Positions 32,276-40,754 of a DNA stretch of 64,000 bases are shown piece after piece (positions within the stretch are counted from its first letter, which is position 1; every line of letters starts with the position of its first letter). The notes below the pieces were generated by a model, which ran no database searches, was not told the origin of the DNA, and was given only the letters and a program-made list of their open reading frames with translations. The stretch covers positions 1 to 64,000 of IMG/VR virus record IMGVR_UViG_3300027668_000008; one strand, given 5' to 3'. The position numbers and the translations under genes were made by a program. This stretch comes from a virus.

Positions 32276-32800
32276 CTAATCATCTTCCCTACTTTTTTTC
32301 CGTAGTGTTGTTAGCATATCTTCTTTTATTTTAAATGGGCCAATAAACTCGTATTTGTCTAAGGTTACAAGTTTTGGACAAAAACTTCTTGTCCAACCAT
32401 TCTCGTACCTAACAACATAGTAACCTGCACAATGCATACTTTGACTTTTTTCATTTTTAGAATATAATGGAAGTTTCTTTCTAACATCATATACTTCATT
32501 GAACGGTTGACTTGCACTAGGATACCCATGTACATCGGCAACGTGTTTTTCGTCTGTATTTCGTGTTACTTCGCCTTGTGGTGACTGAACAGTTACATTT
32601 ATAACGTTAGTATCAATGTTAATACCAAAGTCCACAGTTAAACTAGACTTATCTACTTGTCTAACAATACCGTCTTTGTAACTAACTTCATATTGGTCAC
32701 TAGTATCATTACCTACTTGTCTAAGTGTTCCACACTTTTGACCATCTGCTTCGATGATCCAAAATTTCTTTTCAATTATTGTTTTTAAATTATAACTCAT
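32276..32800 (-). CDS. Hypothetical phage protein
   Basis: A 174-residue protein with strand-rich sequence (KFWIIEADGQKCGTLRQVGN, YEVSYKDGIVRQVDKSSLTV) and a C-terminal part GYYVVRYENGWTRSFCPKL. I recall similar proteins beside the RNase H-like nuclease gene in marine T4-like phages, but have no function for it. It overlaps the nuclease gene by 4 nt (ATGA), so the two are co-translated. Confidence 0.65.
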   Translation of the reverse strand: MSYNLKTIIEKKFWIIEADGQKCGTLRQVGNDTSDQYEVSYKDGIVRQVDKSSLTVDFGINIDTNVINVTVQSPQGEVTRNTDEKHVADVHGYPSASQPFNEVYDVRKKLPLYSKNEKSQSMHCAGYYVVRYENGWTRSFCPKLVTLDKYEFIGPFKIKEDMLTTLRKKSREDD

Positions 32801-33786
32801 TTATATCCTGCCTGTAAAAATTCTGCATACTTTTGAGCATTGTCGGCTAACTTCTGTAAATCATATTTGCCACAGAACTTTAAGAACTTTGCACCTACCA
32901 TCGGGTGTTCTTTTATTGCCACAGTTTCATCGATGTGCGTATCTACAACATCTTTAACATCTTGAGGTTGCTCAGTTAAGTCTATCAAATGTACATTGCG
33001 AGTGTAATCATCTAATACACGATGCTCTACACCATGATGATCTACCCATCGTTGTAACATCATGTTGTTCCAATTAAAGCCTTTGTTCTTACGATCCTCA
33101 AATGCTTCAAGTAAGCCTACTTTGTTCTTAGTGCCTTTCTTACGAACACCGGGGAACGCACTAAACACATTATCACTTGTATCGCCTCGCATACATTTTT
33201 CAAACAATAACCATTCGGGATCAGGTATTGCTTTAGGTAACTTTGTTTTCTTATCAACTACATACTTACCCTTGTCATCAAAGATGCCTTTTAATGTATG
33301 TAATTCTTGTGTAATACCGTTATACTGTGTTACCTTATCAGTTATTAACTGTATAAAATCTGTGTCACTACTAACAATACAATGCTCATCTTCCGGGTGC
33401 TTGTATACCCAACGTGCAATTATATCGTCTGCTTCTGCAATCTTACATTGTAATACACTACAGTTAGTCTTATCTTTTAAGAATGTTGTAAGGTCGTCAA
33501 AGGCTTGCCAAAATAACTGATCTTCTTCTTGTTCTGCTTCTGTTAGAGCCTGACGTGCTACTGCACGATTCTTTTTATAAGGCTCATAGAAGTCTTTACG
33601 CCAACTGCGTCCTTCTAAACAAAATACAACATGATCTGCACCTTGCTTCTGATATGCTTTTAATACCGCATTAAGAGTAATGTGCATTGCCAGTCCTAAT
33701 TTCTCTTCTGCTGACGTACCTCGATATGCTACGTGACGAGCTCTAAAGAAAGTATTTGCAGTGTCTACTAATAGATATTTTGTCAT
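32797..33786 (-). CDS. rnh: 5'-3' exonuclease / T4 RNase H-like nuclease
   Basis: A 329-residue FEN-family nuclease like T4 RNase H, which removes RNA primers and flaps during lagging-strand synthesis. The N terminus KYLLVDTANTFFRARH has the first metal-binding Asp; EADDII and CIVSSDTDF provide further acidic ligands, and CMRGDTSDNVFSAFPGV is the helix-hairpin DNA-binding region. I start it at 33786 behind an AGGAC ribosome binding site. It overlaps a small lipoprotein gene upstream and the 174-residue gene downstream. Confidence 0.9.
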   Translation of the reverse strand: MTKYLLVDTANTFFRARHVAYRGTSAEEKLGLAMHITLNAVLKAYQKQGADHVVFCLEGRSWRKDFYEPYKKNRAVARQALTEAEQEEDQLFWQAFDDLTTFLKDKTNCSVLQCKIAEADDIIARWVYKHPEDEHCIVSSDTDFIQLITDKVTQYNGITQELHTLKGIFDDKGKYVVDKKTKLPKAIPDPEWLLFEKCMRGDTSDNVFSAFPGVRKKGTKNKVGLLEAFEDRKNKGFNWNNMMLQRWVDHHGVEHRVLDDYTRNVHLIDLTEQPQDVKDVVDTHIDETVAIKEHPMVGAKFLKFCGKYDLQKLADNAQKYAEFLQAGYK

Positions 33787-33787
33787 G

Positions 33788-33964
33788 TTAGTCCTTATTG
33801 ATAATATTTGGTGTAATAGCATCTACGACATTCACAGTCGTCGATACAACTGCTTTAGCAGTGTAGATAGTCGTACTAGCAACTGTGTCAACAACTGCAA
33901 CAGTTGTGCTACAAGCAGATAGTAACGATATGAATGTAATTAATAATATTACTTTTTTGTACAT
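33788..33964 (-). CDS. Small lipoprotein, unknown function
   Basis: A 58-residue lipoprotein: MYKK, a hydrophobic stretch, then the lipobox LLSAC with the lipidated cysteine at about residue 17, followed by a Thr/Val/Ala-rich mature part. The stop lies one base from the nuclease start. Small lipoproteins of this size in phages can be outer-membrane spanins or superinfection-exclusion factors; without an identified inner-membrane partner I do not assign either. Confidence 0.65.
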   Translation of the reverse strand: MYKKVILLITFISLLSACSTTVAVVDTVASTTIYTAKAVVSTTVNVVDAITPNIINKD

Positions 33965-33967
33965 ACT

Positions 33968-34813
33968 TTATATTGTAAACAATTTTGTTGTATCTGTCAA
34001 GTATAAAAGTACCTTTTGACCAAAGTTTCTGTGTCCATGCTTGTCAAATTGATTAACTTTTAGTATACTAGCCGTTCCATTTTCTTTAATTTTTGAAAAA
34101 TGCATTCGGTTTGTATTCTTAGTAGTAGATTTAAGTGTTTCATTTCTAGTTAGTGCATAATCTATAACTGCAACTGCGTCATTATCTTTTAAATTTGCAA
34201 ACATTATGTTAGTTAATGGGAATTTTACCCAATCATCTTCTGCAGAATTCTTATCACCAAGTATTGCTGTCTTTAGTCTGTCTATTTCAACAGACATAAT
34301 CACAAATCTGTTATTATAGTCAGCCATTTCCTCTACAAACTCAGAGAATTTTTTTATTTTTGCCACTGCATTAGCATTATCATTGGACTTGCTAAGGTTT
34401 AGTTTATCTAAACTAGACTTAATCTTTGATGCGTGTCCTTTGTATACATTATTTAAATGCTTTTCAAGTTCGTGTTGCTCTTGTGGATTATAAGATAATA
34501 AATCTATCTTACCTTTTGAAGTAGGTAAGTTGATAATAAAGTAATTGATTTGGTCTTCGTCGTCTACATCTTTATAATTGTTTATAGTTTCAATGGCGGC
34601 ATCAATAGTTCCTCCTACACTGAAATCATGGTCAACTACATAGTAGACATAACCGTCAATCTTGTTTGCTATCTCATCTACCCAAGAGTTATACATTGCA
34701 TTAGGATCTATGCTAAACTTCTTTTTGGCCCAGCGATCATCTGCATAAAATTCTTTTGCCTTTGCAACTGGTAAGTTCCAGTTGTCTCCGATTACATATA
34801 TTCTGTTATTCAT
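33968..34813 (-). CDS. SGNH-like protein, degenerate
   Basis: A 281-residue protein opening with RIYVIGDNWNLPVAKAKEF, similar to the GDS block of SGNH hydrolases but with Asn in place of the nucleophile serine. YVVDHDFSVGG and NYFIINLPTSKG could correspond to later blocks. A long helical middle (115-165) interrupts the fold. It overlaps by 4 nt the next SGNH-like gene (34810-35520), so the two may form a complex. The missing serine argues for a non-catalytic or altered role. Confidence 0.45.
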   Translation of the reverse strand: MNNRIYVIGDNWNLPVAKAKEFYADDRWAKKKFSIDPNAMYNSWVDEIANKIDGYVYYVVDHDFSVGGTIDAAIETINNYKDVDDEDQINYFIINLPTSKGKIDLLSYNPQEQHELEKHLNNVYKGHASKIKSSLDKLNLSKSNDNANAVAKIKKFSEFVEEMADYNNRFVIMSVEIDRLKTAILGDKNSAEDDWVKFPLTNIMFANLKDNDAVAVIDYALTRNETLKSTTKNTNRMHFSKIKENGTASILKVNQFDKHGHRNFGQKVLLYLTDTTKLFTI

Positions 34814-35520
34814 AATAATTTTAAGAAACTCCGTTGTAAGGTTTTGTATGCTTCTTTATCAAAGTAACCCCGTCTATGAGGTTGGTGTTGTTTGGAAAGT
34901 ATTTCAACTATACTTTCATTAAGGAAGGTTACGTTGTTAGGTAAGTTTAAATCTAAACTTTCCAAATGTGTAGTTCGATAAACTATCACTTTGTGTGTAA
35001 TATTACTTATCCTCTGAATAAACATTTCTAAGTACTCAATCTTCTTAGCAACATCAACAGTCTTACGTTTCTCACACATCATTTGGTATGTGCTTAACTC
35101 TGCTGGAGTAAGTTCGCCTAAGTTATCAGTACCATTTAGTAGTAAATGCTTACCCACAAACGTAGAGTAATCAGTATCAACACCAAACAACGATTTAAAC
35201 TGTTCTTCATTCTCTGAATGAAATGTGTATAAATCCGGTATACCTATGAAAGCCGTTATTTGATCATTATGACCTGCTATTTCACTTTCATATCTTTCTA
35301 AGTTATCTAACATTACTTCTAGTGTTAGATTATGTCTGCCTACAGTAATTGGTCTTGCTTTGTACATATCTGCCAAGTTTGTAATAAAACTACCAGGCTT
35401 GTTATCCGGGTGCTCTATATCTCTAGCACCAAAATACTTTGGATCATCTTGTGATATTGTATATAGGTTGCCAGTACAACAACCACTTGAGTAACCATCA
35501 CCTATATTATAAAATATCAT
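34810..35520 (-). CDS. SGNH-like protein
   Basis: A 236-residue protein starting IFYNIGDGYSSGCCTG, again like an SGNH block I, here with Gly-Tyr-Ser after GD. AFIGIPDLYTFHSE (about 87-100) resembles the block III region with a G.xD/N. It is co-translated with 33968-34813 (ATGA overlap). The enzymatic status is uncertain. Confidence 0.45.
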   Translation of the reverse strand: MIFYNIGDGYSSGCCTGNLYTISQDDPKYFGARDIEHPDNKPGSFITNLADMYKARPITVGRHNLTLEVMLDNLERYESEIAGHNDQITAFIGIPDLYTFHSENEEQFKSLFGVDTDYSTFVGKHLLLNGTDNLGELTPAELSTYQMMCEKRKTVDVAKKIEYLEMFIQRISNITHKVIVYRTTHLESLDLNLPNNVTFLNESIVEILSKQHQPHRRGYFDKEAYKTLQRSFLKLL

Positions 35521-35874
35521 TTACTTTAATTTCCCGCCAATTTCCCAACCTAGGACTATTCCGTAGTTCTCTTCACCAGTAGACTTTAACTTCTCATATG
35601 CTGGAGAGATGAACCATGTACCTACTTTGTATCTTATCATCGGAACAACATCTGCATATTCGTATCCTGAAACTAATCCTACTTCCAATGAATGAAATTC
35701 ATCAAAGCGGAACTCTTTTCCAACGTATGCACTTACCTTATATTCTGAATTATAAAATATGCCTGCAATATTATCATCTACAGTACACCTTGCGTGTGGG
35801 TGTAGGGCGTTATAACTGCCTTCTAAACCAACGTGCATAGACAGTGCCATAAACACCGATAAGCAAGTTCCCAC
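35521..35874 (-). CDS. Exported beta-strand-rich protein
   Basis: A 117-residue protein starting at GTG, overlapping the TAG of the gene upstream (TAGTG). The short hydrophobic N terminus GTCLSVFMALSMHVGLEG may be a signal peptide. The remainder alternates aromatic strands (YKVSAYVGKEF, SLEVGLVSGYEYA, YKVGTWFISPAYE, GIVLGWEIGGK), as in small outer-membrane barrel-like proteins. No function assigned. Confidence 0.6.
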   Translation of the reverse strand: MGTCLSVFMALSMHVGLEGSYNALHPHARCTVDDNIAGIFYNSEYKVSAYVGKEFRFDEFHSLEVGLVSGYEYADVVPMIRYKVGTWFISPAYEKLKSTGEENYGIVLGWEIGGKLK

Positions 35875-36251
35875 TATTTGATTTCTTTACGTCCGTCACC
35901 GATATCGGTGGTTTTAATAAAACTAGTTCTACCCCGTTCGTCCATATTCTCATATTCGCTTAATGCAACGTTCTTGCATACTGCGTTGAACCATTGGTCT
36001 ACTACTGTTTCATCTTCAACACCTTGGAAGCCTTTAGCTCTTAACTCTGCTACAAAGAATTCATTCCAATCTAATTCAAATGCACCTTGTACAGGATTAT
36101 CAGCATCGATGTCTAAGCCAATAACTTCAATAAACGGTTGTTTATTTTTAGTCGCTTCTGCTTTTGCTTTTGCACTATCTTGTGGAGTCTGTGCTTTAAT
36201 TGTTTCTTTCAGTTTTTCTTTCTTACCAAACATTTTTTTTAGTATGTCCAT
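35874..36251 (-). CDS. Hypothetical phage protein
   Basis: A 125-residue protein with a Lys/Ala-rich N terminus (FGKKEKLKETIKAQTPQ...) and an acidic folded part (PVQGAFELDWNEFFVAELRAKGFQG). I recall relatives in marine T4-like phages without assigned function. It is coupled to 35521-35874 downstream and lies one base from 36253-36468 upstream. Confidence 0.65.
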   Translation of the reverse strand: MDILKKMFGKKEKLKETIKAQTPQDSAKAKAEATKNKQPFIEVIGLDIDADNPVQGAFELDWNEFFVAELRAKGFQGVEDETVVDQWFNAVCKNVALSEYENMDERGRTSFIKTTDIGDGRKEIK

Positions 36252-36252
36252 A

Positions 36253-36468
36253 TTACTCCTTACTTTCTTTTGTGGCTGTTGATTGTAATTCTTGTACCAT
36301 CTTCATGAAGTTATTCATCATGTCGTTGTGTTTGTCGATTCCAGCCGGTATACAAATTGCCGTACTATCATTTTTTAGAACGTGTTCTAGTGCCGCATTA
36401 CAAACGTCTGCACTTGGGTATGTTATATTTAATTGCATAACAGTCGATAGTAGTATGTATTTAAGCAT
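36253..36468 (-). CDS. Small exported protein
   Basis: A 71-residue protein with a short signal-peptide-like N terminus (MLKYILLSTVMQLNITYPSA) and a mature part with two cysteines (VCNAALEH and AICIPAG) that could pair in the periplasm. Function unknown. It lies between queE and the 125-residue gene in the same transcription direction. Confidence 0.55.
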   Translation of the reverse strand: MLKYILLSTVMQLNITYPSADVCNAALEHVLKNDSTAICIPAGIDKHNDMMNNFMKMVQELQSTATKESKE

Positions 36469-36477
36469 TTTATATCC

Positions 36478-37383
36478 TTATGTTCCTATTGCATTTCCAA
36501 ACAAGTAAACGTGTACTCTTGCCGCTACATTGTAGCCACGTTTAAATGCCTTTTCAGCCACTGCACCTGCAGTAGTTGTTTGTTCTTCTTCCCTTGCACC
36601 TGTGGGCATAACCCAAATGGGCCAATCAACACCAGCGTCTTTAAACTTTGCTATTGCTTGTTCCATTTCTTCCCACTCTCTTTCTTTGTGTCCAACTACA
36701 AATTTAAGTTGTCCTTTACTAGAAAGTTCTCTATACTGCTTAACTATTTCTGGCTTAATAGCCTTCTCAGGTTTCTCACCTGATACTGTAAATAGTTTAG
36801 GACTACAAGAAAAGAATATTTCTATATCAATTCTGTTTACCCATTCAACAAACTCGGGTAGTAATTTTTGCGTACCATTTGTTTCAAATGTCATACTAGC
36901 AGGCAAGTTACCTTGTCTTTCAAGTTCTTCATATATACCAATTGTCGCCCGTTGTCCAGTAACCATCAAAGGTTCGCCACCTGTAATACATAAGTGCTGT
37001 CTTTGTTGTGTAACAGGATGTAGGAACAACCCTTCCGGATTGCTCTCATTTTTCATAACGTTAATAATCTTTTGTGCTAACACTGTGGGAGTTTCTTCTC
37101 CCATTAGTTTTTTAAACTTCTTTGCCCAGGTGTAACTACTGTCACAACCTTTATCCCAAACAGGTAAATCTTCTACACGTGATACACTATCAACATCAAA
37201 GTCTTCAAACGGTAATTCGTAAGTGTCAGGTTTTGTAGGATCTATTTGTCCAAATCCATTACACTGTAAGTTACACATGAAGAAACGTATCCAAGCAGTA
37301 GGAACACCTGTGTAATTCCCTTCGCCTTGTATACTATGAAATATCTCCGAATAGTAATACTTCTTTTCTTGTGTTACTGCCAT
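36478..37383 (-). CDS. queE: 7-carboxy-7-deazaguanine synthase QueE, with cluster-loop insertion
   Basis: A 301-residue QueE, which converts carboxytetrahydropterin to 7-carboxy-7-deazaguanine in the preQ0 pathway. SIQGEG (17-22) and ITGGEP are canonical. The SAM-cluster motif is unusual: Cys37-x3-Cys41 is followed by NGFGQ instead of the third Cys, which appears 38 residues later as Cys80 in GCDSSYTW, matching the WCDS.FTW of ordinary QueE. The gene is downstream of queD in one unit. With folE and dpdA it supports a 7-deazaguanine DNA modification pathway. Confidence 0.9.
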   Translation of the reverse strand: MAVTQEKKYYYSEIFHSIQGEGNYTGVPTAWIRFFMCNLQCNGFGQIDPTKPDTYELPFEDFDVDSVSRVEDLPVWDKGCDSSYTWAKKFKKLMGEETPTVLAQKIINVMKNESNPEGLFLHPVTQQRQHLCITGGEPLMVTGQRATIGIYEELERQGNLPASMTFETNGTQKLLPEFVEWVNRIDIEIFFSCSPKLFTVSGEKPEKAIKPEIVKQYRELSSKGQLKFVVGHKEREWEEMEQAIAKFKDAGVDWPIWVMPTGAREEEQTTTAGAVAEKAFKRGYNVAARVHVYLFGNAIGT

Positions 37384-37388
37384 TGTTT

Positions 37389-37838
37389 TTAACCTTTGTA
37401 AATTGCACTATTGGCACCATGCTCGGCACATTCAACTTTTACACAATAACATCTATTGTTTGTTGCTTCACGGATAAGTTTATCTGCAAAGTTAAAGGCG
37501 TGTTCGGCAAACTTCTCTGCACCAACACCGTCCATTACTACAATCTCTGCCAAGTCAAGTTCTTGTAGTTCCATAAACTTGTCCATGTGTGGATCGTCTT
37601 TGTCGATTGCTGTCTTGTGATCAAAGTTATCTTCTAACCATTTCTTCAAAGGTTTAAGTCCCCCAAAGTCTACTGCCCAGTTCTTTTTATCAAGTTCGCT
37701 ACAGCCAAAAGTAAATGTAAATGCTAAACTGTAACCATGTAGTAAATGACAATGGCTATGGTCTGCGTTAGGTTGTCTAAATACTGCCGACAATCCAATG
37801 TTATGTCCGTAATGCTTTGTGCTAAAATATTGTCCCAT
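37389..37838 (-). CDS. queD: 6-carboxy-5,6,7,8-tetrahydropterin synthase QueD
   Basis: A 149-residue QueD/PTPS-family enzyme that turns dihydroneopterin triphosphate into carboxytetrahydropterin. The catalytic and metal region is HSHCHLLHGYSLAFTF, where the usual HGH appears as HGY, so one expected Zn-ligand histidine is replaced; other histidines close by could compensate. FGGLKPLKKWLEDNFDHKTAI and CVKVECAEH follow the family pattern, including the final Glu. It is transcribed from its own promoter (37865-37893), with queE 5 nt downstream. Confidence 0.9.
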   Translation of the reverse strand: MGQYFSTKHYGHNIGLSAVFRQPNADHSHCHLLHGYSLAFTFTFGCSELDKKNWAVDFGGLKPLKKWLEDNFDHKTAIDKDDPHMDKFMELQELDLAEIVVMDGVGAEKFAEHAFNFADKLIREATNNRCYCVKVECAEHGANSAIYKG

Positions 37839-37864
37839 GTATTAATACTCCTTAATTTATATAT

Positions 37865-37893
37865 ATTATACTACTATTTAGGTTCGTTGTCAA
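37865..37893 (-). promoter_or_regulatory. Sigma70-like promoter for queD-queE
   Basis: On the minus strand TTGACA (37893-37888), 17 nt, TATAAT (37870-37865), followed by ATATATAAATTAAGGAG before the queD start. Confidence 0.8.
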
Positions 37894-37900
37894 GGTAATT

Positions 37901-38884
37901 CTAATAATTCCAAACAGAACCAACATATCCTTTACCAGTAGTATCGCCAAATTCGTTATCTAATTCAACACCGTTATATGATATAGTAGTAATAATAGTA
38001 TCACCATTAGGCATTTCAGTTGCACTAATGTCAATCTTACTAACATCAAGTTGCTTACCTTCGGTTTTAACATAGACATCGTGGAATGTGCCTTTTTCAA
38101 TACTCATGAAGAAGAATACATAGTTGTTGCCATTTTCATCTGCATGAGCATCTAAATCCATATAATCAACTTTAATCTCTTTACCATTACGTTCTAATAG
38201 TTTATCTAAGGATTCGTTTTCAACGAGTGTCTCGATCCATTCGGTTCCCCAACTCTTGTCACTGTCTACTTCGTCAATTTCTATATGAACACCATTAGTA
38301 TCAACACCATTTGAATGTTCAATATCGTCTTTCTCATGCCATGCCATATGACATTCATGTTCTGGATCCCACATAAAGTCTGCTTCTTGTGGCATATCAT
38401 TATGCTTACGAAACTCTTCTGGATCATTTGCATAGTCTTCTAGTGTATTGAGATTCGGATTAAATGCATTGTCTTTTTTGTTTTTGTCCCAGTTATTCCA
38501 GAACTCAAATTGTTCTTTAGTTAACTTTGCATAAACACTTTCGCCACCGTAGCCATGTAACCTGATACGATAATGCCTTACTGGCTTCTTAATAACTTCA
38601 ATTAGTTCTTCGTGTGCTTCTTCAGTTGTTTGTACATCTGTAACATTGGCAACTTTAAAACTACGCCAACCTTTTGCATTAATATCATATACACCAATAT
38701 TCTCTAACTGTTTGGCACTTGGTTCTTTCTTTTCTTTAGTACCTTTTGGCATTGCTTCTTCGGGGATAAGTTTAGGATCAGTTGTGCAAGTCATAATGCG
38801 TTGATCACCATTTAGTTTAGTAAAGGTTACTATACTTTCACCTGTCCTAAGACGTTCCATTAATGTTTCTTTAGTATAACTCAT
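37901..38884 (-). CDS. DUF2693-like phage protein
   Basis: A 327-residue protein. The N terminus RLRTGESIVTFTKLNGDQRIMTCTTDPKLIP is split here as TGESIVTFTKLNGDQR and IMTCTTDPKLIP, the pattern of DUF2693, a small phage-associated beta-domain. A second conserved-looking part covers VRHYRIRLHGYGGES..KLTKEQFEFW. The C-terminal half is acidic. It shares the ATGA-type junction with 38884-39159. Function unknown. Confidence 0.65.
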   Translation of the reverse strand: MSYTKETLMERLRTGESIVTFTKLNGDQRIMTCTTDPKLIPEEAMPKGTKEKKEPSAKQLENIGVYDINAKGWRSFKVANVTDVQTTEEAHEELIEVIKKPVRHYRIRLHGYGGESVYAKLTKEQFEFWNNWDKNKKDNAFNPNLNTLEDYANDPEEFRKHNDMPQEADFMWDPEHECHMAWHEKDDIEHSNGVDTNGVHIEIDEVDSDKSWGTEWIETLVENESLDKLLERNGKEIKVDYMDLDAHADENGNNYVFFFMSIEKGTFHDVYVKTEGKQLDVSKIDISATEMPNGDTIITTISYNGVELDNEFGDTTGKGYVGSVWNY

Positions 38885-39159
38885 TAACCTTCTCCAACAT
38901 TATTATCATTGTCCGCTTCGAGAATAGCAACTTGTGTACTTTCCCAATAGTTAATTACATCTGTGAACCCACATTGCATAACAGAATGTTTGTCAAGTTC
39001 TTCTTCAGTATATACTGCAAGTTCATCAATTTGTTCTTGTGTAAGATTAACAACGTCGTCAACATTATAGTATTCTTCTACACGTTCTTTAACACGTTCG
39101 AATATATCATTCATAATATTATCTTCGTGCTTGTGTATTCTGTCCCATTCGAATGCCAT
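38884..39159 (-). CDS. Small acidic hypothetical protein
   Basis: A 91-residue, strongly acidic helical protein (VEEYYNVDDVVNLTQEQIDELAVYTEEEL). It ends where the DUF2693-like gene begins and starts 12 nt after the phosphoribosyltransferase gene stop, with an AGGAG-type ribosome binding site. No family recognised. Confidence 0.6.
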   Translation of the reverse strand: MAFEWDRIHKHEDNIMNDIFERVKERVEEYYNVDDVVNLTQEQIDELAVYTEEELDKHSVMQCGFTDVINYWESTQVAILEADNDNNVGEG

Positions 39160-39171
39160 TTTATTTCTCCT

Positions 39172-39660
39172 CTATTCCCATGGATAAACTAGCCAAACAT
39201 CTTCTTCGGCTTTATTAACTTCGTGTGCTTGATACCTAACGGAACCAAAGTCACTTGAATTATTTTCGGTTAGTACTGCAAATCTTACATTACTATCCCA
39301 TACTTTTTGTACTTCACCGACATCAACGGCTTTAGCCCAATCTTCACAAATCCAATTGAATGTTGCACCACTGTCATTGATATCATCGATAATCAATATC
39401 TTCTTACCTGCAAAAGCGTCTAGAGGCATCCAGGTATTACTTTCTGTTTTAATAAAAAGACCGTCCCTGTCACGCAACCTTACATCTAATGTGTACATAG
39501 GAATACCAGTTCTATTACTCATCATAATAGCAGGTGTTAATCCACCCCTGGTTAATCCTACAATGTATTCTGGTCTCCAGTCATCATTGTACATCTGTGT
39601 AATGATAGATGTAACCATCTTCTCTACATCATGCCAATCATATATATGTTTCTTTATCAT
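39172..39660 (-). CDS. Phosphoribosyltransferase-family protein
   Basis: A 162-residue type I phosphoribosyltransferase fold. The PRPP-binding loop is ILIIDDINDSGATF (89-101) with the Asp92-Asp93 pair, and GLTRGGLTPA (about 35-44) is the second loop. Members salvage nucleobases or regulate pyrimidine genes; short relatives are frequent in phages. The base specificity cannot be read. It starts 9 nt after the cupin-like gene. Confidence 0.82.
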   Translation of the reverse strand: MIKKHIYDWHDVEKMVTSIITQMYNDDWRPEYIVGLTRGGLTPAIMMSNRTGIPMYTLDVRLRDRDGLFIKTESNTWMPLDAFAGKKILIIDDINDSGATFNWICEDWAKAVDVGEVQKVWDSNVRFAVLTENNSSDFGSVRYQAHEVNKAEEDVWLVYPWE

Positions 39661-39669
39661 CTTTGCCCC

Positions 39670-40170
39670 TTAAATGTTATCTTCGCCTAAATACGTTTTG
39701 TGATCTGTCCAAACATACTTTACTGTTTTAGTTTTAAAATCTCCAAACATTTGATCAACTTTCTTTGGGTGAATAAAACCCCAGTCCTTACTTTTCTTAC
39801 CTGGAATAAAAATAGTCCAAGGTGTAATACCTGGCTCTAGTTCTACTCTGTGCATACTATCTGCCGTTGCTTTAATAAGAGATCCAGGACCTCTCCATTC
39901 TCTTGTTGATCCTACAACTGCTCCAGTCTCAGGTACTATAACTGGTACCCATTCGTGATAGCCACCTTTAAGAATAAATGTAGTATAACCCCATGGATGG
40001 TCATGTAAATGATCAGGATCACTTTTTACAAACTTGTGTAAAAATATGTTAAAAGGAAAGTTCTTTCTATCCTTAAGGAACAAGTAATACCTTTCTAAAT
40101 ACGGTTCACCTGTTTGCCTATCATTTATAATTCTATATCTTCCTAACCATGTCATTAACTTCTTAAACAT
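39670..40170 (-). CDS. Cupin-like protein
   Basis: A 166-residue protein with a jelly-roll pattern: PDHLHDHPWGYTTFILKGGY gives the first cupin motif with several histidines, and the second part has DSMHRVEL. A metal-dependent small-molecule enzyme or a sugar-related isomerase is possible. It lies between an exported histidine phosphatase and a phosphoribosyltransferase. Role unknown. Confidence 0.65.
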   Translation of the reverse strand: MFKKLMTWLGRYRIINDRQTGEPYLERYYLFLKDRKNFPFNIFLHKFVKSDPDHLHDHPWGYTTFILKGGYHEWVPVIVPETGAVVGSTREWRGPGSLIKATADSMHRVELEPGITPWTIFIPGKKSKDWGFIHPKKVDQMFGDFKTKTVKYVWTDHKTYLGEDNI

Positions 40171-40179
40171 TACTATCCC

Positions 40180-40752
40180 TTACTGCTTGTTCATCAAATC
40201 ATATGGAGTACTAATTACTCCAATTCTAGTTAGATTTGTATCTACTACTAGCATTTGTCCACTGTCTGCTTTGAAGCCTGGAAAAACACTGTTCATTACT
40301 TTGAAATGTGTAAAGACGAACAAGTTTCCTTTACCATCCCAACTCTTTATTAAATCTCTAATCTTATCAAACTCTTTTGTTTGTGAATCAAACAACTTAT
40401 TCTTTTTAAATTCTATTCCGGCATACTCGGCAGTTTGCCAACATCTACAAATAGGACTTGACCATGCCTTCTCAATTTTAATATTATGTTCTCTTAAGAA
40501 TACACCAATTGCTTTTGATTGTTTAATACCTTCTGACATTAAGTTTCTTTGGTTACCACATACCTTACTACTCTTGTCTTCGTTAATACCTTTTACTTTA
40601 GGTGCGTAGGCGTGTCTTACAAATACAATCATTCCACCTTTTTGCATTGATTCAATTGTTTCTGCTCTATTAAACTCGTTACTAAACCCCCAAGCATGAC
40701 TTGAAAGTGTCAATGTTGCAATTACTGTTGCTATTAATATTTTTTTAAACAT
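40180..40752 (-). CDS. Exported histidine-phosphatase-like protein
   Basis: A 190-residue protein with a signal peptide (MFKKILIATVIATLTLSSHA, about 1-20). The mature part has VFVRHAYAPK with Arg46-His47, the RHG motif of histidine phosphatases in the form RHA, then WSSPICRCWQTAEYA and FVFTHFKV with the second catalytic His. It would act in the periplasm, perhaps on phosphorylated metabolites or surface phosphates. Periplasmic phosphatases could serve phosphate supply in poor seawater, which is inference. Confidence 0.8.
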   Translation of the reverse strand: MFKKILIATVIATLTLSSHAWGFSNEFNRAETIESMQKGGMIVFVRHAYAPKVKGINEDKSSKVCGNQRNLMSEGIKQSKAIGVFLREHNIKIEKAWSSPICRCWQTAEYAGIEFKKNKLFDSQTKEFDKIRDLIKSWDGKGNLFVFTHFKVMNSVFPGFKADSGQMLVVDTNLTRIGVISTPYDLMNKQ

Positions 40753-40754
40753 AA

